From contig CM070877.1 in NCBI GenBank assembly GCA_036365515.1, forward strand, positions 115,522,011-115,586,010: DNA of 64,000 nucleotides, written 5' to 3'. The notes below the pieces were generated by a model that saw only the letters and a list, made by a program, of their open reading frames with translations, did not search any database and was not told where the DNA came from. Shown one piece after another: positions 46,302 through 58,918 of the stretch; within the stretch, counting starts at the first letter, position 1, and each line of letters starts with the position of its first letter. A program made the position numbers and the translations under genes. Source of the stretch: Torymus aiolomorphi. Lineage: Eukaryota > Arthropoda > Insecta > Hymenoptera > Torymidae.

Positions 46302-46982
46302 AGGACGTTCTTTTGGTCGAAATAGTAGTTTTCGAATTTTTAACTTTTAAATAATGTTTAATTAATTTAATAATACAAAAGTAAGTACATGTAACAAATA
46401 TACACTAGAAGGAACATAAAAAAAAATTTTAAAACGAATTCAGGCAATAGTTACCATGATATTGTTAAAATTAAAGACAAAAACTTCAATAAGTTACCTA
46501 ATTTTTTTTTGTTTCTTATCCAATCTTAACGAAATAAAGCTTATTTTGTTCGTTAAGAAATTTCAGAGGGAGTATCGATGGGAAAATTTATGATAGGAGT
46601 TACCAATACGATGTAATATCAATTTGTTTATTAAAACTTGACTTACTTTTCTTAAACAAATTGATATTACGCCGTACTGGTAACTCGTATCATAAATTTT
46701 CCCATCGATACTCCCCCTGAAATTTCTTAACGAACAAAATAAGCTTTATTTCGTTAAGATGGGATAAGAAAGAAAAAAAATTAGGTAACTTATTGAAGTT
46801 TTTGTCTTTAATTTTAACAATATCATAGTAACTATTGCCTGAATTCGTTTGAAAAAAAATTGTTTTATGTTCCCTCTAATGTATATTTGTTATATGTACT
46901 TACTACTGGCTTATTAAATTAATTAAACATTATTTGAAAGTTAAAAATTCGGAAACTGCTGTTTCAACCAAGAGAACGCCCT
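46302..46982. repeat. Foldback IR3, ~680 bp
   Basis: Arms ~46302-46640 and ~46655-46982 are near perfect: AAGGACGTTCTTTTGGT/CAAGAGAACGCCCTT, ATTTTAACAATATCAT, GAAATAAAGCTTATTTTGTT, CCCATCGATACTCCC. The loop is about 15-30 bp. It would extrude as a long hairpin. Confidence 0.93.
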
Positions 46983-48149
46983 TAAACTACCATGTCAAGA
47001 TTCTGCGTCCTAGTTATACTGGCGGTGTAGTAGCTGTACTTTTTGCTTCTCAATGTGCACATGTGCGCGCAGCCGGCGGCAGTTATCGAACGTCGTGTTG
47101 ACCGGTGCTTTCGCATTTCAAGGGTTACGACGACGAAATTTCGAACGTGAGAGTTTGGTGGTTGCTGATTACTGCTTCTACGTCGAGGAAGACCTGCTGA
47201 TATCCACGCTGTCATCTCCGAGGTGGTGCCGAGGTTCATGCTGACATTGCCGGTCGAGTACAGCTGACATATTCGTGGTTATGTTTCCCATGTTTACATC
47301 TAGGTGAGACCAGTGCACCCACACTTTCATGTATTTTGCGTCTGTCTCATGTTTCTTCAGTTTCCTATGCTAGTTGTACTACGAGGGAGCTGTGTATTAC
47401 TTGGGAAAAACTATTTCTTCCTTCTCTGCCAGTCGTGGCAAATTCTTCTTCCTGATCCCGGCGACAATGCACCTGATGCTAGAGAAGTCCTTTTTGCAAG
47501 TTTGTTGCCGTCTCCTCACCTAGTGAGTAACATTCCAATATTTAATAGTTGGCTATTGCTACTTTAAGCACTGTTTATTCTTCTAGGATTGACTGGGTGG
47601 CTTGCGTCATTAAAGATGGCTTTGTCGACTTATCTGTGTATGCATTTCCAAGGATGACACTTGGTATAGTAAGTATTTTCCCAATGATTTATTGTTAAAA
47701 ATAAAAGGGTTTTTATTAACAAAGCATCTATAATTATTACCAGTTCACATATATTTATAAAGTAACTTCACATATTAAAGAGTATTAACAGGTGCATGTG
47801 TTCGATTGAAATTGTTTATTCTGTTTTGTATAATTTAATATTTATGGATTGCCAGTTTTCCACATATAAAAGTATAAGTTATTGTTATATCCCGGTTGAA
47901 AATATCAGAGCGGATTTCCGTACTGAAATCTGCCCGGAATTCGGTACTGAATTCCGCGTAAAATTCCATGCAGAAATCAGTCCAACGAATCCACCTGGAA
48001 ATCTACGTAGATATCTAGGTAAAAATCCAAGCCATCGTGTCGCGTCTACAACTGCTTTGAAATCCGCGCAGAAATCCGTGCGGAAATCCAAACGTTCGGT
48101 ACACCTCCATATGTCCGAATTTCCGCATGGAAATCCATGCTGAAAACAG

Positions 48150-48690
48150 AGCGGTGGTTTAGCTTATGCATTTAGACGAAAATCCGCGCAGAAATCGGCG
48201 CGGAAATGAAAGTAATCGGTACTCCTGCATATACGTCCGGATTTCCGTGCAGCTATCCACGTAAAAAACCGAGCAGTGGTTTCGCTTATGCAGGTGCACG
48301 GAAATCCACGCAGAAATCCACGCAGAAATCGAAGTGATCAGTACGCCTACGTATATATATGTCTGGATCTCCGCGCGGAAATCCACGCGAAAATCCATGT
48401 AGAAAACGCAGCGGTGGTTTCGCTTATCCAGGTGTGCGGAAATCCACGCAGAAATCTGGGCGGAAATCTGAGCGGTTACTACTTGTCTACATTCGTCCGG
48501 ATTTCCATGCGGAAATCCATGCGAAAATCCATGCAGAAAATCGAGCGGTGATTTCGCATATGCAGGTGCGCGGAAATCCACGCAGAAATCCGGGCGAAAT
48601 CGAAGTGATCATTAACTCTCTAGATACGTCGGGATTTCCACGTGGAAATCCACGCGAAAATCCATCTAGAAAACCGAGCACTGTGTTGAA
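48150..48690 (+). repeat. Tandem repeat of ~120-135-bp units
   Basis: Units start near 48152, 48271, 48411 and 48544. Each has GCGGTG(G/A)TTTCGCTTATGCA, then repeated GGAAATCCACGCAGAAATC words, then a TAC(G/T)T(C/A)CGGAT(T/C)TCCG block. The short word GAAATCC(A/G)(C/T)GC is itself repeated, giving long open frames on both strands that I do not call genes. Confidence 0.85.
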
Positions 48691-48697
48691 AATAATT

Positions 48698-48925
48698 ACG
48701 TAATTCGATACGTAATTATATTACGTATCAAAATTACGTAACACAAATACGTATCAGTTACGTAAGAAATTCGAACGCTTTATTACGTATTAAAAATGCG
48801 TCCGAAAATACGTATTTTTGGTGTGTACCGCTTTGTTATGTAACAAAAGTACATACGAAAAATACGTATTTTTGGTCTGTGCCGCTTTGTTACGTACCAA
48901 AAATACGTACTTTTATACGAAACGC
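48698..48925. repeat. Cluster of TACGTA palindromes
   Basis: About eleven TACGTA hexamers in 230 bp, most in TTACGTAA, ATACGTAT or TTACGTAC context, with two longer copies of AAATACGTATTTTTGGT(G/C)TGT.CCGCTTTGTTA. Confidence 0.85.
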
Positions 48926-49384
48926 TTTTTACAAAATCAGAATACATACATTATGACGTATTTTTCATACACCTTTTTTTACCTAATGCTTTCTGTCGAA
49001 AAAAACATGTTTTTACTATATGTTAATTACACACGATTATAAATAACTATACTAGGTAAAAATTATAATCAATTTATATATAAGTTATAAATTATAATAA
49101 ATTATTTAGCAATTTAACACTGTTTATAAAAATAATAGTTTAATGAAATATTTGTAGAAAAAACATTATTTATAATGGTATTGTAATTACTAGTTACTTA
49201 CAATTTCCTCGACGAAACAAACGGGACAGAAAAGAGAAAGACGAGACGATGTTTAAAGAGTCACGGGCTCGAGCTACTCGACGCCGACCCGATATAAGAA
49301 TTGGCAATAATTGTAAATGCTTTCTATTGTCTTACAATGAATCAATACTCAATCTTTTTTTTTTTGTCGAAAATAATGTAAATA

Positions 49385-50673
49385 CGAGGGTCATTTGACA
49401 AGTACCTAGCCTCACCGCCAGATGGTGCCACTATCGCACCAGAAATACATTACAGTGCAGTATCTTCCTGTAAACGGTTACAGACGAAATTTCAGCCGAA
49501 TCGGAGTTGTAGTTTATTTTTGAGAGCGTGTGAAAGCAAATGTGTCCGTTGATTTTTGAAAAAATGGAGAAAGAACAATATCGGTCGGTGATTCGATTCT
49601 TGTTTTTGGAAGGGAAATCGCGCAGTGAAATTAAAGAACGCTTGGATGCAGTGTATGGGGATGCTTCTCCTTCGATGGCGACCGTTAAATTTTGGTATAA
49701 CGAGTTTCAACGTGGTCGTACGTCGGTTTTTGATGATCCACGCCCAGGTGCTCCGAAAACAGCCACTACGGAGGAGAACGTGACAAAAATACACGATATC
49801 GTTTTGTCAGACCACCGATTAAAGGTGCACGAGATAGCTGCGATAGTAGGCATCTCAGAAGAACGCGTGTGGCATATCCTACATGAGATTTTAGGCATGA
49901 GGAAGCTGTCAGCAAGGTGGGTGCCGCGTTTGCTGACTGCAGACAACAAGCGCATCCGTGTGACCAGTTCAGAGCAGTGTTTGGAGCTGTTTAATCGCAA
50001 TCCAAAAGAATTTTTGCGTCGTTACGTGACCGTCGACGAAACATGGATTCACTACTACACTCCAGAGACCAAGGAGCAGTCAAAACAGTGGACCTTACCC
50101 GGTGAACCTGCTCCGAAGAAGGCGAAGACGGTCCCGTCGGCCGGAAAGGTGATGGCCACTGTTTTCTGGGATTCTCAAGGTGTTTTCATTGACTATCTGG
50201 AGAAGGGCAAAACGGTCACAGGACAGTACTACGCCGAACTATTGAGCCGATTTGATGCTGTGTTAGAAGAAAAACGGCCCCATTTGTCTAGAAAGAAAGT
50301 GCTTTTCCACCACGATAATGCACCGGCTCACACTTCTGCACTCGCCACGGCTAAATTGGTCGAATTACGCTACGAACTGCTGCCTCATCCACCGTATTCT
50401 CCGATTTGGCTCCGTGCGACTTTTTTTTGTTTCCGAACCTAAAAAATTCGCTCGCCGGGAAGAGATTCCACTCCAATAACGAAATATTCGCCGCCACGGA
50501 GGCCTATTTTGCAAACCAAGAGAAAACATTTTTTTCAACGGGGTTAAAAAAATTGGAACACCGCTGGACCAAGTTTATTCAACTAAAAGAGACTACATTG
50601 AAAAATAAATTTTATTTTTTGTAAAATTTTGGTGTTTTCATTTGTAGGCTAGGTACTTATCAAATGACCCTCG
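49385..50673 (+). mobile_element. mariner transposon 2 (1289 bp)
   Basis: TIRs CGAGGGTCATTTGA(C/T)AAGT followed by ACCTAGCCT at both ends, flanked by TA (49383-49384, 50674-50675). A nearly intact transposase fills it. It lies in the part of the left arm of IR2 that has no counterpart in the right arm, so it came in after or with that insertion. Confidence 0.96.
49540..50624 (+). pseudogene. mariner transposase 2 (one frameshift)
   Basis: Probable start MEKEQYRSVIRFLFLEGKSR (ATG 49564; an upstream in-frame ATG is at 49540). Helix-turn-helix domains: ASPSMATVKFWYNEFQRGR and VHEIAAIVGISEERVWHILH. Catalytic motifs: VTVDETWIHYYTPETKEQ (first Asp), LFHHDNAPAHTS (second), and PYSP|DLAPCDFFLFPNLK (third), the last reached only after one missing base near 50403. 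Ends at TAA 50622-50624 after KLEHRWTKFIQLK. All three catalytic residues are present, and one single-base change separates it from an open frame, so it is young. Different subfamily from mariner 1. Confidence 0.93.
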
Positions 50674-50905
50674 TATAATTAATTATTCCCTGGTAGAAAA
50701 TTGAGAAGCTATTGCACAGAATCTGTTGTATTTTCTGTTTGGTGGGCAGAATATCTCCTAAATTCTGCCCAGAAACTCCTCCCACGGGTGACGGTGTTTG
50801 GGCAGAATCTGCTGAAATTTCTGGTGAAGGAAATTTTAAAAAATGGATAGAGGTTATGATAGCTACACCAATAAGAAAAATAAGGGGATTTTAAAAAGCA
50901 CGAAA
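50674..50905. other. Unique spacer left of the IR2 arm
   Basis: Contains an imperfect inverted repeat around GGGCAGAAT...ATTCTGCCC (50745-50785) and ~CAGAATCTG words. No counterpart in the right arm. Confidence 0.5.
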
Positions 50906-51164
50906 ATTGATTGTAGAAAATCAAATTATTTATTATGTCTAAATAAAATCATTATATTTTTGGGAATGTAATTATGTCCAGTATATAATGATGCTCACCG
51001 CAGCACTCATCTGATTATGAATCAATTCGATATACACACATGTAAAACATAGCTACAGTAATGAAAAAAATACAATTAGAATAATCATTGTCAATATATA
51101 TCATAAAATTTTCATTATGGAAGTGAAGAAAATATAATTAAAATTATTTTCAAGAAATGTATCA

Positions 51165-51782
51165 GAAAGACATTACCTCTGACTATATAAGCAAAGTTAG
51201 AAGTTCCAAAACCCATTTTATGCATCGATAAAGCATTTTCAGTACTTTGACTTTGGTATATAATCAACTGGGTAAAGGATTTTCATGAGCGAAGCTTATG
51301 ATGTTCTTGGTATTTTGGTTATAGTTATGATTTGAAAAGTTGCAAATATGTAAATTTCCTAATTATAATTTTCTTATATTTTTTGTGATTTTTAACATTT
51401 AAAAATGACTTATTGAAGTAAATAACTTTTCCCAGCAACCGCGTAATAGATTTTTATGAGTCAAAGCTTACATTCCTTGTGTTCTGTTCACAGTTCTGGT
51501 TCAAAGAGTTGTACTTCAATGGATTACCTCAATAAGTCATTTTTAAATGGTAATAATAAAAATCACAAAAAATACGTAAAAATGTAAAATTAAGAAATTG
51601 TTATAATTGCAACTTTTCAAATCATAACTATAACCAAAATACAAAGAACATACGCTTTGTCTCATTAAAATGCTTTATGCGGTTGGTGATATAACAAAGT
51701 CAAAATATAAAAATGCTATATCGATGCATAAAATAGGTTTTGACTTCTAACATAACTTACATAGTCAGAGGTAATGTTTCTG
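51165..51782. repeat. Nested palindrome inside the left arm of IR2
   Basis: 51165-51470 and 51510-51782 are inverted relatives: TTACCTCTGACTATATAAG/CTTACATAGTCAGAGGTAA, TTTTATGCATCGATA, TTGGTTATAGTTATGATTTG, AATGACTTATTGAAGT. The mirrored counterpart is at ~57050-57665. Confidence 0.85.
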
Positions 51783-53587
51783 TGATAAATTATTTGAAAA
51801 TAATTCTAATTATATTTTCTTCATTCCAGCAGGGGACATTTGATCTAAAATCCAAAGGTGTAATATTCCTTTAACTTATTTGCATTACTGAGCGAGGTGA
51901 ATATATACACTATTTCAGAACCAAAACCAAGTCTTTTATAATAGTAAGCTAAACAATTTTAAATAACATATTTGATATTTACATCTGTTTTTATTTTTTT
52001 TTTCTTAATGTTATATTCATGCTTTGCAAGTATTCTATATATACACAAGTTATTGTTAGGTATCTTACAGCAAAAGAAGAAATCCATGCGTTATTACTAA
52101 ATGATACTTGATCATGAAAATATAGCTTACAACTTGTTCGCTCTATAAATGCAGCAGTAAATTTAAAACAGTATTGTATTTATTAAGCTTTTTACAATCT
52201 GTAAGCTATATTTCACTAATTAAGTAACATTTAGCAATACTGCATGGGTTTCTACTTTGGCTGTAAGTTATATAACAATAACTTGTTTCTTTACAAATGG
52301 AGATTTTATAAGTAATCCATAAATATTAAATAATTCAAAACAAAAGAAATATTTACAATCAAAGATATTCACCTGTCAATACTCTTTAATGTGTGAAGTT
52401 CTTTTATAACTCTATCTGAATTGGCCATAATAATGTATGCTTTTTATTTTCTTGTAGTGAATCAATTGATATTCAATCTGTTTCTGTGGCGAATAATGTA
52501 CCTTATAAAAATTAGTCAAAATGTACTTAATTGCATCATAATAAAATAGAAAGCATCGTTAATGTAGCTAAATTTCTTATGCTTATGACACGGATGGTAA
52601 TATGAATGAGTATTGGCATTTTGTATTGCTTTACAACAGACACTGATGCTACTGCATTTTTATTGTACTCGGTTCTAGTAAAAATTGATTAGTATAAGCT
52701 TACAAATTATAAGTTAGGAAATTGAAAAATTGGACGTCAGACGGACTATATTGAGTACTCTAATTTATTCTAGCTTAATACCAGGCTGGAATAAGCTAGC
52801 GTATCCAACATAGTTCGTCTGATATGTTCAATTTTTTCAATTTGTACATCACCTTGTACAAATTATGAGGAATTTTACAAACTCTAATTAAGTTTTGTTA
52901 TTATAACTACATATTTTTCGATCAATCATTCCCAATTAAAATATATTAAGTTAAAATTCAGTTATTGTTATACAACTTATAGCGAAAGATAAAACCCATG
53001 CATTATTGCTAAATAATACTTGATCATTAAAATATAGCTGAAAGTTTGTTTTCTAAATGCAGCAGTAATGGTAAAACAATATTATATTTATTAGAAGGTC
53101 TTTTACAGACTGAAAGCTATATTTGAATGATTAAGTAGCATTTAGCAATACTGTATGAGATAGAACCAAAAATATACATGAAAGTATGCGGGAGCACTGT
53201 TCTCACCTATAGAGGTAAACATGGGAAACGTAACCTCGAACATAACAGCTTAGCCCAGTCCAACAGGCAACGTCGACGGAAAACTGAGTACGACCTCGGA
53301 GATGACGGCGTGGACAGCAGCAAAAGGTCTTCCTGATCGACGTAGAAACAGCAACCACCATACTTTTTCACGTTCGAACTCGTCGTCGTACTTTACCCTT
53401 GAAGCACGTGCGCCTTCTCGCCGGCTCTCCTCATGGCCTTCGATCACGGCCAGGCGTAAGTATACATGTTGTAAGCTGGCGAGTAGCGAGGGGTATAGAG
53501 GAGACAGAGGGGGCGCCAGACAGATCGCTCACAGCTGTCGCGCATTTACACATGTATCTCAGTATATGTGAGTGGTAATCATAGACA

Positions 53588-53762
53588 TAAGAGAGATATT
53601 ATGCGGGTGTAGGTTAGCGAGAGTGGCACCCGTTGAGAGAGAGAGACATATGCATAGAAGGTATATGTAATAGAAGGTATACTGTCTCTCTGTAACGCAT
53701 GTGCGCGAACATGGTTACAGGTGCCACTCTTACTAACCTACAACCGCAGTCTATCTCTCTTA
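53588..53762. repeat. Central palindrome of IR2
   Basis: AAGAGAGATA...GGGTGTAGGTTAG...GAGTGGCACC on the left mirrors GGTGCCACTC...CTAACCTACAACC...TATCTCTCTT on the right. The spacer has (GA)n and GAAGGTATA repeats. Confidence 0.85.
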
Positions 53763-55020
53763 TGTATATGGCGGTAGTCATCGAAAGGCGTGTGGATCGG
53801 CGAGAAGGCGTACGTGCTTCAAGGGTAAAGTACGACGACGAGTTTGAACGTGAAAAAGTATGGTGGTTGCTGTTTCTACGTCGATCAGGAAGACCTTTTG
53901 CTGCTGTCCACGCCGTCATCTTCGAGGTCGTGCTGAGTTTTCCGTCGACGCTGCCTGTTGGACTGGGCTAAGCTGTTATGTTCGAGGTTATGATTCCCAT
54001 GTTTACCTCTAGAGGTGAGAACAGTGCTCCCGCATACTTTCATGTATATTTTTGATTCTATCTCATACAGTATTGCTAAATGCTACTTAATCATTCAAAT
54101 ATAGCTTTCAGTCTGTAACAGACTTTCTAATAAATATAATATTGTTTTACCTTTACTGCTGCATTTAGAAAACAAACTTTCAGCTATATTTTAATGATCA
54201 AGTATTATTTAGCAATAATACATGGGTTTTATCTTCCGCTATAAGTTGTATAACAATAACTGAATTTTAACTTAATATATTTTAATTGGGAATGATTGAT
54301 CGAAAAATATGTAGTTATAATAACAAAACTTAATTAGAGTTTGTAAAATTCCTCATAATTTATACAAGGTGATGTACAAATTGAAAAAATTGAACATATC
54401 AGACGAACTATGTTGGATACGCTAGCTTATTCCAGCCTGGTGTTAAGCTAGAATAAACTAGAGTATTCAATATAGTCCGTCTGATGTCCAATTTTTCAAT
54501 TTCCTAACTTATAATTTGTGAGCTTATACTAATCAATTTTTACTAGAACCGAGTACAATAAAAATGCAGTGGCATCAGTGTCTGTTGTAAAGCAATACAA
54601 AATGCCAATACTCATTCATATTACCATCCGTGTCATAAGCATATGAGATTTAGCTACATTAACGATGCTTTCTATTTTATTATGATGCAATTAAGTACAT
54701 TTTGACTAATTTTTATAAGGTACATTATTCGCCACAGAAACAGATTGAGTATCAATTGATTCACTACAAGAAAATAAAAAGCATACATTATTATGGCCAA
54801 TTCAGATAGAGTTATAAAAGAACTTCACATATTAAAGAGTATTGACAGGTGAATATCTTTGATTGTAAATATTTCTTTTGTTTTGAATTATTTAATATTT
54901 ATCGATTACTTATAAAATCTCCATTTGTAAAGAAACAAGTTATTGTTATATAACTTACAGCCAAAGAAGAAGTCCATGCAGTATTGCTAAATGCTACTTA
55001 ATTAGTGAAATATAGCTTAC

Positions 55021-56640
55021 TGTTTGAGAATGCCATAATTTATAATGAGGACATGCTGTGGGTGTTTACAAAATAAATTGAGCCAAAACAATTTAGTAAA
55101 TTAAACTATAATATATTCACAATAACTATAAAATATAAATTACTATTACATATTTACATAAAGAAGCTTTTAAAATTGATTGAAAAGTTGGTTGTAAGAA
55201 TTAATTAAAGTCGATATAAAATGTGTGTATAACTATTACAATATTATTCGTTGAGTGTTTGAGTATTACAATTTGAGTGTATGAGTCTTACAATAATTGG
55301 TTGAGTATGTGAGTGTTACAATTTGAGTGTTTGAGTTTTACTGTGTGAGTGTGGGTGAGTTTGCTGAGACACGTTGCCAATCACTGATGAGAGTTATAAC
55401 CATACAATAAGCACCACAATAAAGTATTATTGATTTTATAGTGGTTGAGTTTTCAATGAGATGCCACGATTAGATATTATTGATCTAATCGTGGCTGAGT
55501 AATTCCCGCTATACAGCTTGGTTAAGCTTCCGTGTAGCAGCGCACTTTTGTATAAAATGGCCGTATGTGTGAGTGGTTACCTGGGTTTGCAGTGATTGTA
55601 TTCCTCCGGAATGCGTGAGAGAATCCGATGATGCACCAGCAGGTGAGTTGCGCCAGATGAGAAAATTCCAGTTGAGAATTCCAGTTAGGTTTTCTCGCTG
55701 ATAACAGCCGCCAATATGCAGTATAGGTCGCGTGAGCTGCTGCCTCGTGGTGTGCTCGAAGCATCGAGCGCTGTTGAGAAGATGCCGTTTGAGTAGCTCT
55801 AAATTACTGCGAGTATACCTTTCGATGAGAGTCACTTCTCATACGTAGCTATTATATTAATAGTCTACGTTGATGAGTTGTTCCTGTGATGGTGACTCCG
55901 CTACGATGATGTGCAGTTGAGAAAATCCGTATGTTGAGATGATCACGTGAGGAAGCCGTTGAGATGAGTGCGAAGATGCGAGCAGCCGAGGAGGGCAGCC
56001 AGATGAAAACCATAGTTGAGAAAGCAGCAGGTGCCGCGGCCGCCTCGTGGCCAACTAGATGCAGCGAGCCGGTGAGAAATGCCATGTGATGAGACGCCGG
56101 GCGAGCAGCACTGCTACACGAGGAGATACCGCATGGGCGTCACCGCCGTGTGAGAAGTTCCGTGTGAGAGACACTGCTGCCTGAGAGATTCCGTGTAAGA
56201 GTTGCCGAACGTGCACACTGATATTCTCCACGAGGTCAACCGTTTCAGAGAGAGAGTTTAACCAAAGTCGAGTGAGAATGCCGTGTGCGTCGGCCATGCG
56301 GCCTCGTGGCAAGCACGCCGTCCTGACTAAGACAGAATGTGAGCACTTCCATCTTCTTCCTCGCCTTGTGCCGATCCGATAGCAGAGAGAGAGGCCATGA
56401 ACGACTTCCTTTTTCTCGGTCTTGAGTTTGTTACTTCGCGACTCAAATTAACACCTATCTCACATTTGCATGTGAGAGAGCGAGAAAGACCGTGATATCG
56501 CGCATGTACCTCATTAGTCAGTGTAGCGTCGCAGCTTTCCCGTCGAGACGCCGCGATGTGCTGCCGCTCCGTGGCTGCACAGTGAGTCGAGCCGAGCTGA
56601 GATTAACCGCAGGAATTCAAATTAGCTGAATTCCCAAACA
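55021..56640 (+). mobile_element. 1620-bp TG...CA insertion, probable solo LTR
   Basis: Starts TGTTTGAGAAT, ends ATTCCCAAACA, flanked by the 5-bp direct repeat CTTAC (55016-55020, 56641-56645). The left arm of IR2 (near 52190) has the uninterrupted site with a single CTTAC, which proves insertion. TG...CA ends with a 5-bp duplication are typical of LTR retrotransposons. No gag/pol frame is present, so a solo LTR is most likely; a small nonautonomous LTR element is possible. A GAGTGT-rich minisatellite lies at 55255-55355, and TGAGA(A/T)(G/T)CCG-like words recur across 55600-56330. Confidence 0.75.
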
Positions 56641-57930
56641 CTTACAGATTGTAGAAAGCTTAATAAATACAATACTGTTTTAAATTTACTGCTGCATTTA
56701 TAGAGCGAACAAGTTGTAAGCTATATTTTCATGATCAAGTATCATTTAGTAATAACGCATGGATTTCTTCTTTTGCTGTAAGATACCTAACAATAACTTG
56801 TGTATATATAGAATACTTGCAAAGCATGAATATAACATTAAGAAAAAAAAAATAAAAACAGATGTAAATATCAAATATGTTATTTAAAATTGTTTAGCTT
56901 ACTATTATAAAAGACTTGGTTTTGGTTCTGAAATAGTGTATATATTCACCTCGCTCAGTAATGCAAATAAGTTAAAGGAATATTACACCTTTGGATTTTA
57001 GATCAAATGTCCCCTGCTGGAATGAAGAAAATATAATTAGAATTATTTTCAAATAATTTATCACAGAAATATTACCTCTGACTATGTAAGTTATGTTAGA
57101 AGTCAAAACCTATTTTATGCATCGATATAGCATTTTTATATTTTGACTTTGTTATATCACCAACCGCATAAAGCATTTTAATGAGACAAAGCGTATGTTC
57201 TTTGTATTTTGGTTATAGTTATGATTTGAAAAGTTGCAATTATAACAATTTCTTAATTTTACATTTTTACGTATTTTTTGTGATTTTTATTATTACCATT
57301 TAAAAATGACTTATTGAAGTACAACTCTTTGAACCAGTACTGTGAACAGAACACAAGGAATGTAAGCTTTGTCTCATAAAAATCTATTACCCGGTTGCTG
57401 GGAAAAGTTATTTACTTCAATAACTCATTTTTAAATATTAAAAATCACAAAAAATGTATGAAAATTATAATTAGGAAATTTACATATTTGCAACTTTTCA
57501 AATCACAACTATAACCAAAATACCAAGAACATCATCAGTTTCGCTCATGAAAATCCTTTACCCGGTTGATTATATACCAAAGTCAATATATTGGAAATGC
57601 TTTATCGATGCATAAAATGGGTTTTGGAACTTCTAACTTTGATTACATAGTCAGAGGCAATGTCTTTCTGATACATTTCTTGAAAATAATTTTAATTATA
57701 TTTTCTTCACTTCCATAATGAAAATTTTATGATATATATTGGCAATGATTATTCTAATTGTATTTTTTTCATTACTGTAGCTATGTTTTACATGTGTGTA
57801 TATCGAATTGATTCATAATCAGATGAGTGCTGCGGTGAGCATCATTATATACTGGACATAATCACATTCCCAAAAATATAATGATTTTATTTAGACATAA
57901 TAAATAATTTAATTTTTTACAATCAATTTT

Positions 57931-58460
57931 GGATAAGCGAAACCACCGCTACGTTTTTTACATGGATTTTCGCGCGGAGATCCAAACATATATATACGTA
58001 GGCGTACTGATCACTTCGATTTCCGCGTGGATTTCTGCGTGGATTTCCGTGCACCTGCATAAGCGAAACCACCGCTCGGTTTTTTACGTGGATAGCTGCA
58101 CGGAAATCCGGACATATATGCAGGTGTACCGATTACTTTCATTTCCGCGCGGATTTCTGCGCGGATTTCCGTCTAAATGCATAAGCTAAACGACCGCTCT
58201 GTTTTCAGCATGGATTTCCATGCGGAAATCCGGGCATATATGGAGGCGGACCGAACATTTGGATTTCCGCACGGATTTCTGCGCGGATTTCAACGCAGTT
58301 GTAGACGCGACACGATGGCTTGGATTTTTACCTAGATATCTACGTAGATTTCCAGGTGGATTTGTTGGACTGATTTCTGCATAGAATTCTACGCGGAATT
58401 CAGTACCGAATTCCAGGCAGATTTCAGTACGGAAATCCGCTCTGATATTTTCAACCGGGA
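57931..58460 (-). repeat. Mirrored copy of the GGAAATCC tandem repeat
   Basis: Inverted match of 47890-48438, with fewer units. Marks the outer part of the right arm of IR2. Confidence 0.85.
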
Positions 58461-58918
58461 TAACTTACAGTGGAAGAGCAAACCATGCCGTATTGCTAAA
58501 TGCTATTTTATCATTTTCTTTTTCATATTTTATCATTGAAATACAGTTTATAGTTTGTAAAAGAATATGTAATAAAATAATATTGTTTGAAATTTATTGC
58601 TGCATTTAGCGTACAAACTGTAAGCTATATTCTAATGATCAATTAGCATTTAGCAATAATGTATGGGTTTCTTCTTTCGTTGTAAGTTATATAACAGTAA
58701 CTTAGGCACACACATGTCAATAATCTTTAATATGTGAAGTTATTTTATAACTATATGTGAATTGGCCATAATAATATATGCTTTTTATTTTCTTGTATAC
58801 GGAGAAAAATTTATTTGTAAACTTTACTCTTTTTATAAGAAAATTTATTATTTTTATAGTAGTGCTGGGACACATTCGACATGTAGGATTTTTAATTTTT
58901 TTTAATAGTAATTTTTAT

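Larger units (their letters stand above)
47885..58470. repeat. Giant inverted repeat IR2 with nested palindromes
   Basis: Left parts 47885-48438 and 50906-53450 match the right parts ~57931-58470 and 53765-57930 in inverted orientation. The centre (53588-53762) is a palindrome of its own. The left arm is interrupted by 48439-50905 (tandem repeats, TACGTA cluster, mariner 2), the right arm by 55021-56640 (LTR-like). Smaller palindromes sit inside each arm, e.g. 51165-51782, 52083-52265 and 52717-52845, with mirrored counterparts in the other arm. Arm identity looks high, with scattered substitutions. Confidence 0.88.

Noticed and set aside
48159..48703. ORFs of 114-140 aa with ISAWISA/RGNPRRNP repeats
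   Set aside because: Come from the GGAAATCCACGCAGA tandem repeat; open in several frames.
53250..53971. ORFs around TAWTAAKGLPDRRRNSN on both arms
   Set aside because: They are mirror copies in the central part of IR2 and look like by-products of a G+C-richer repeat, with no known domain.
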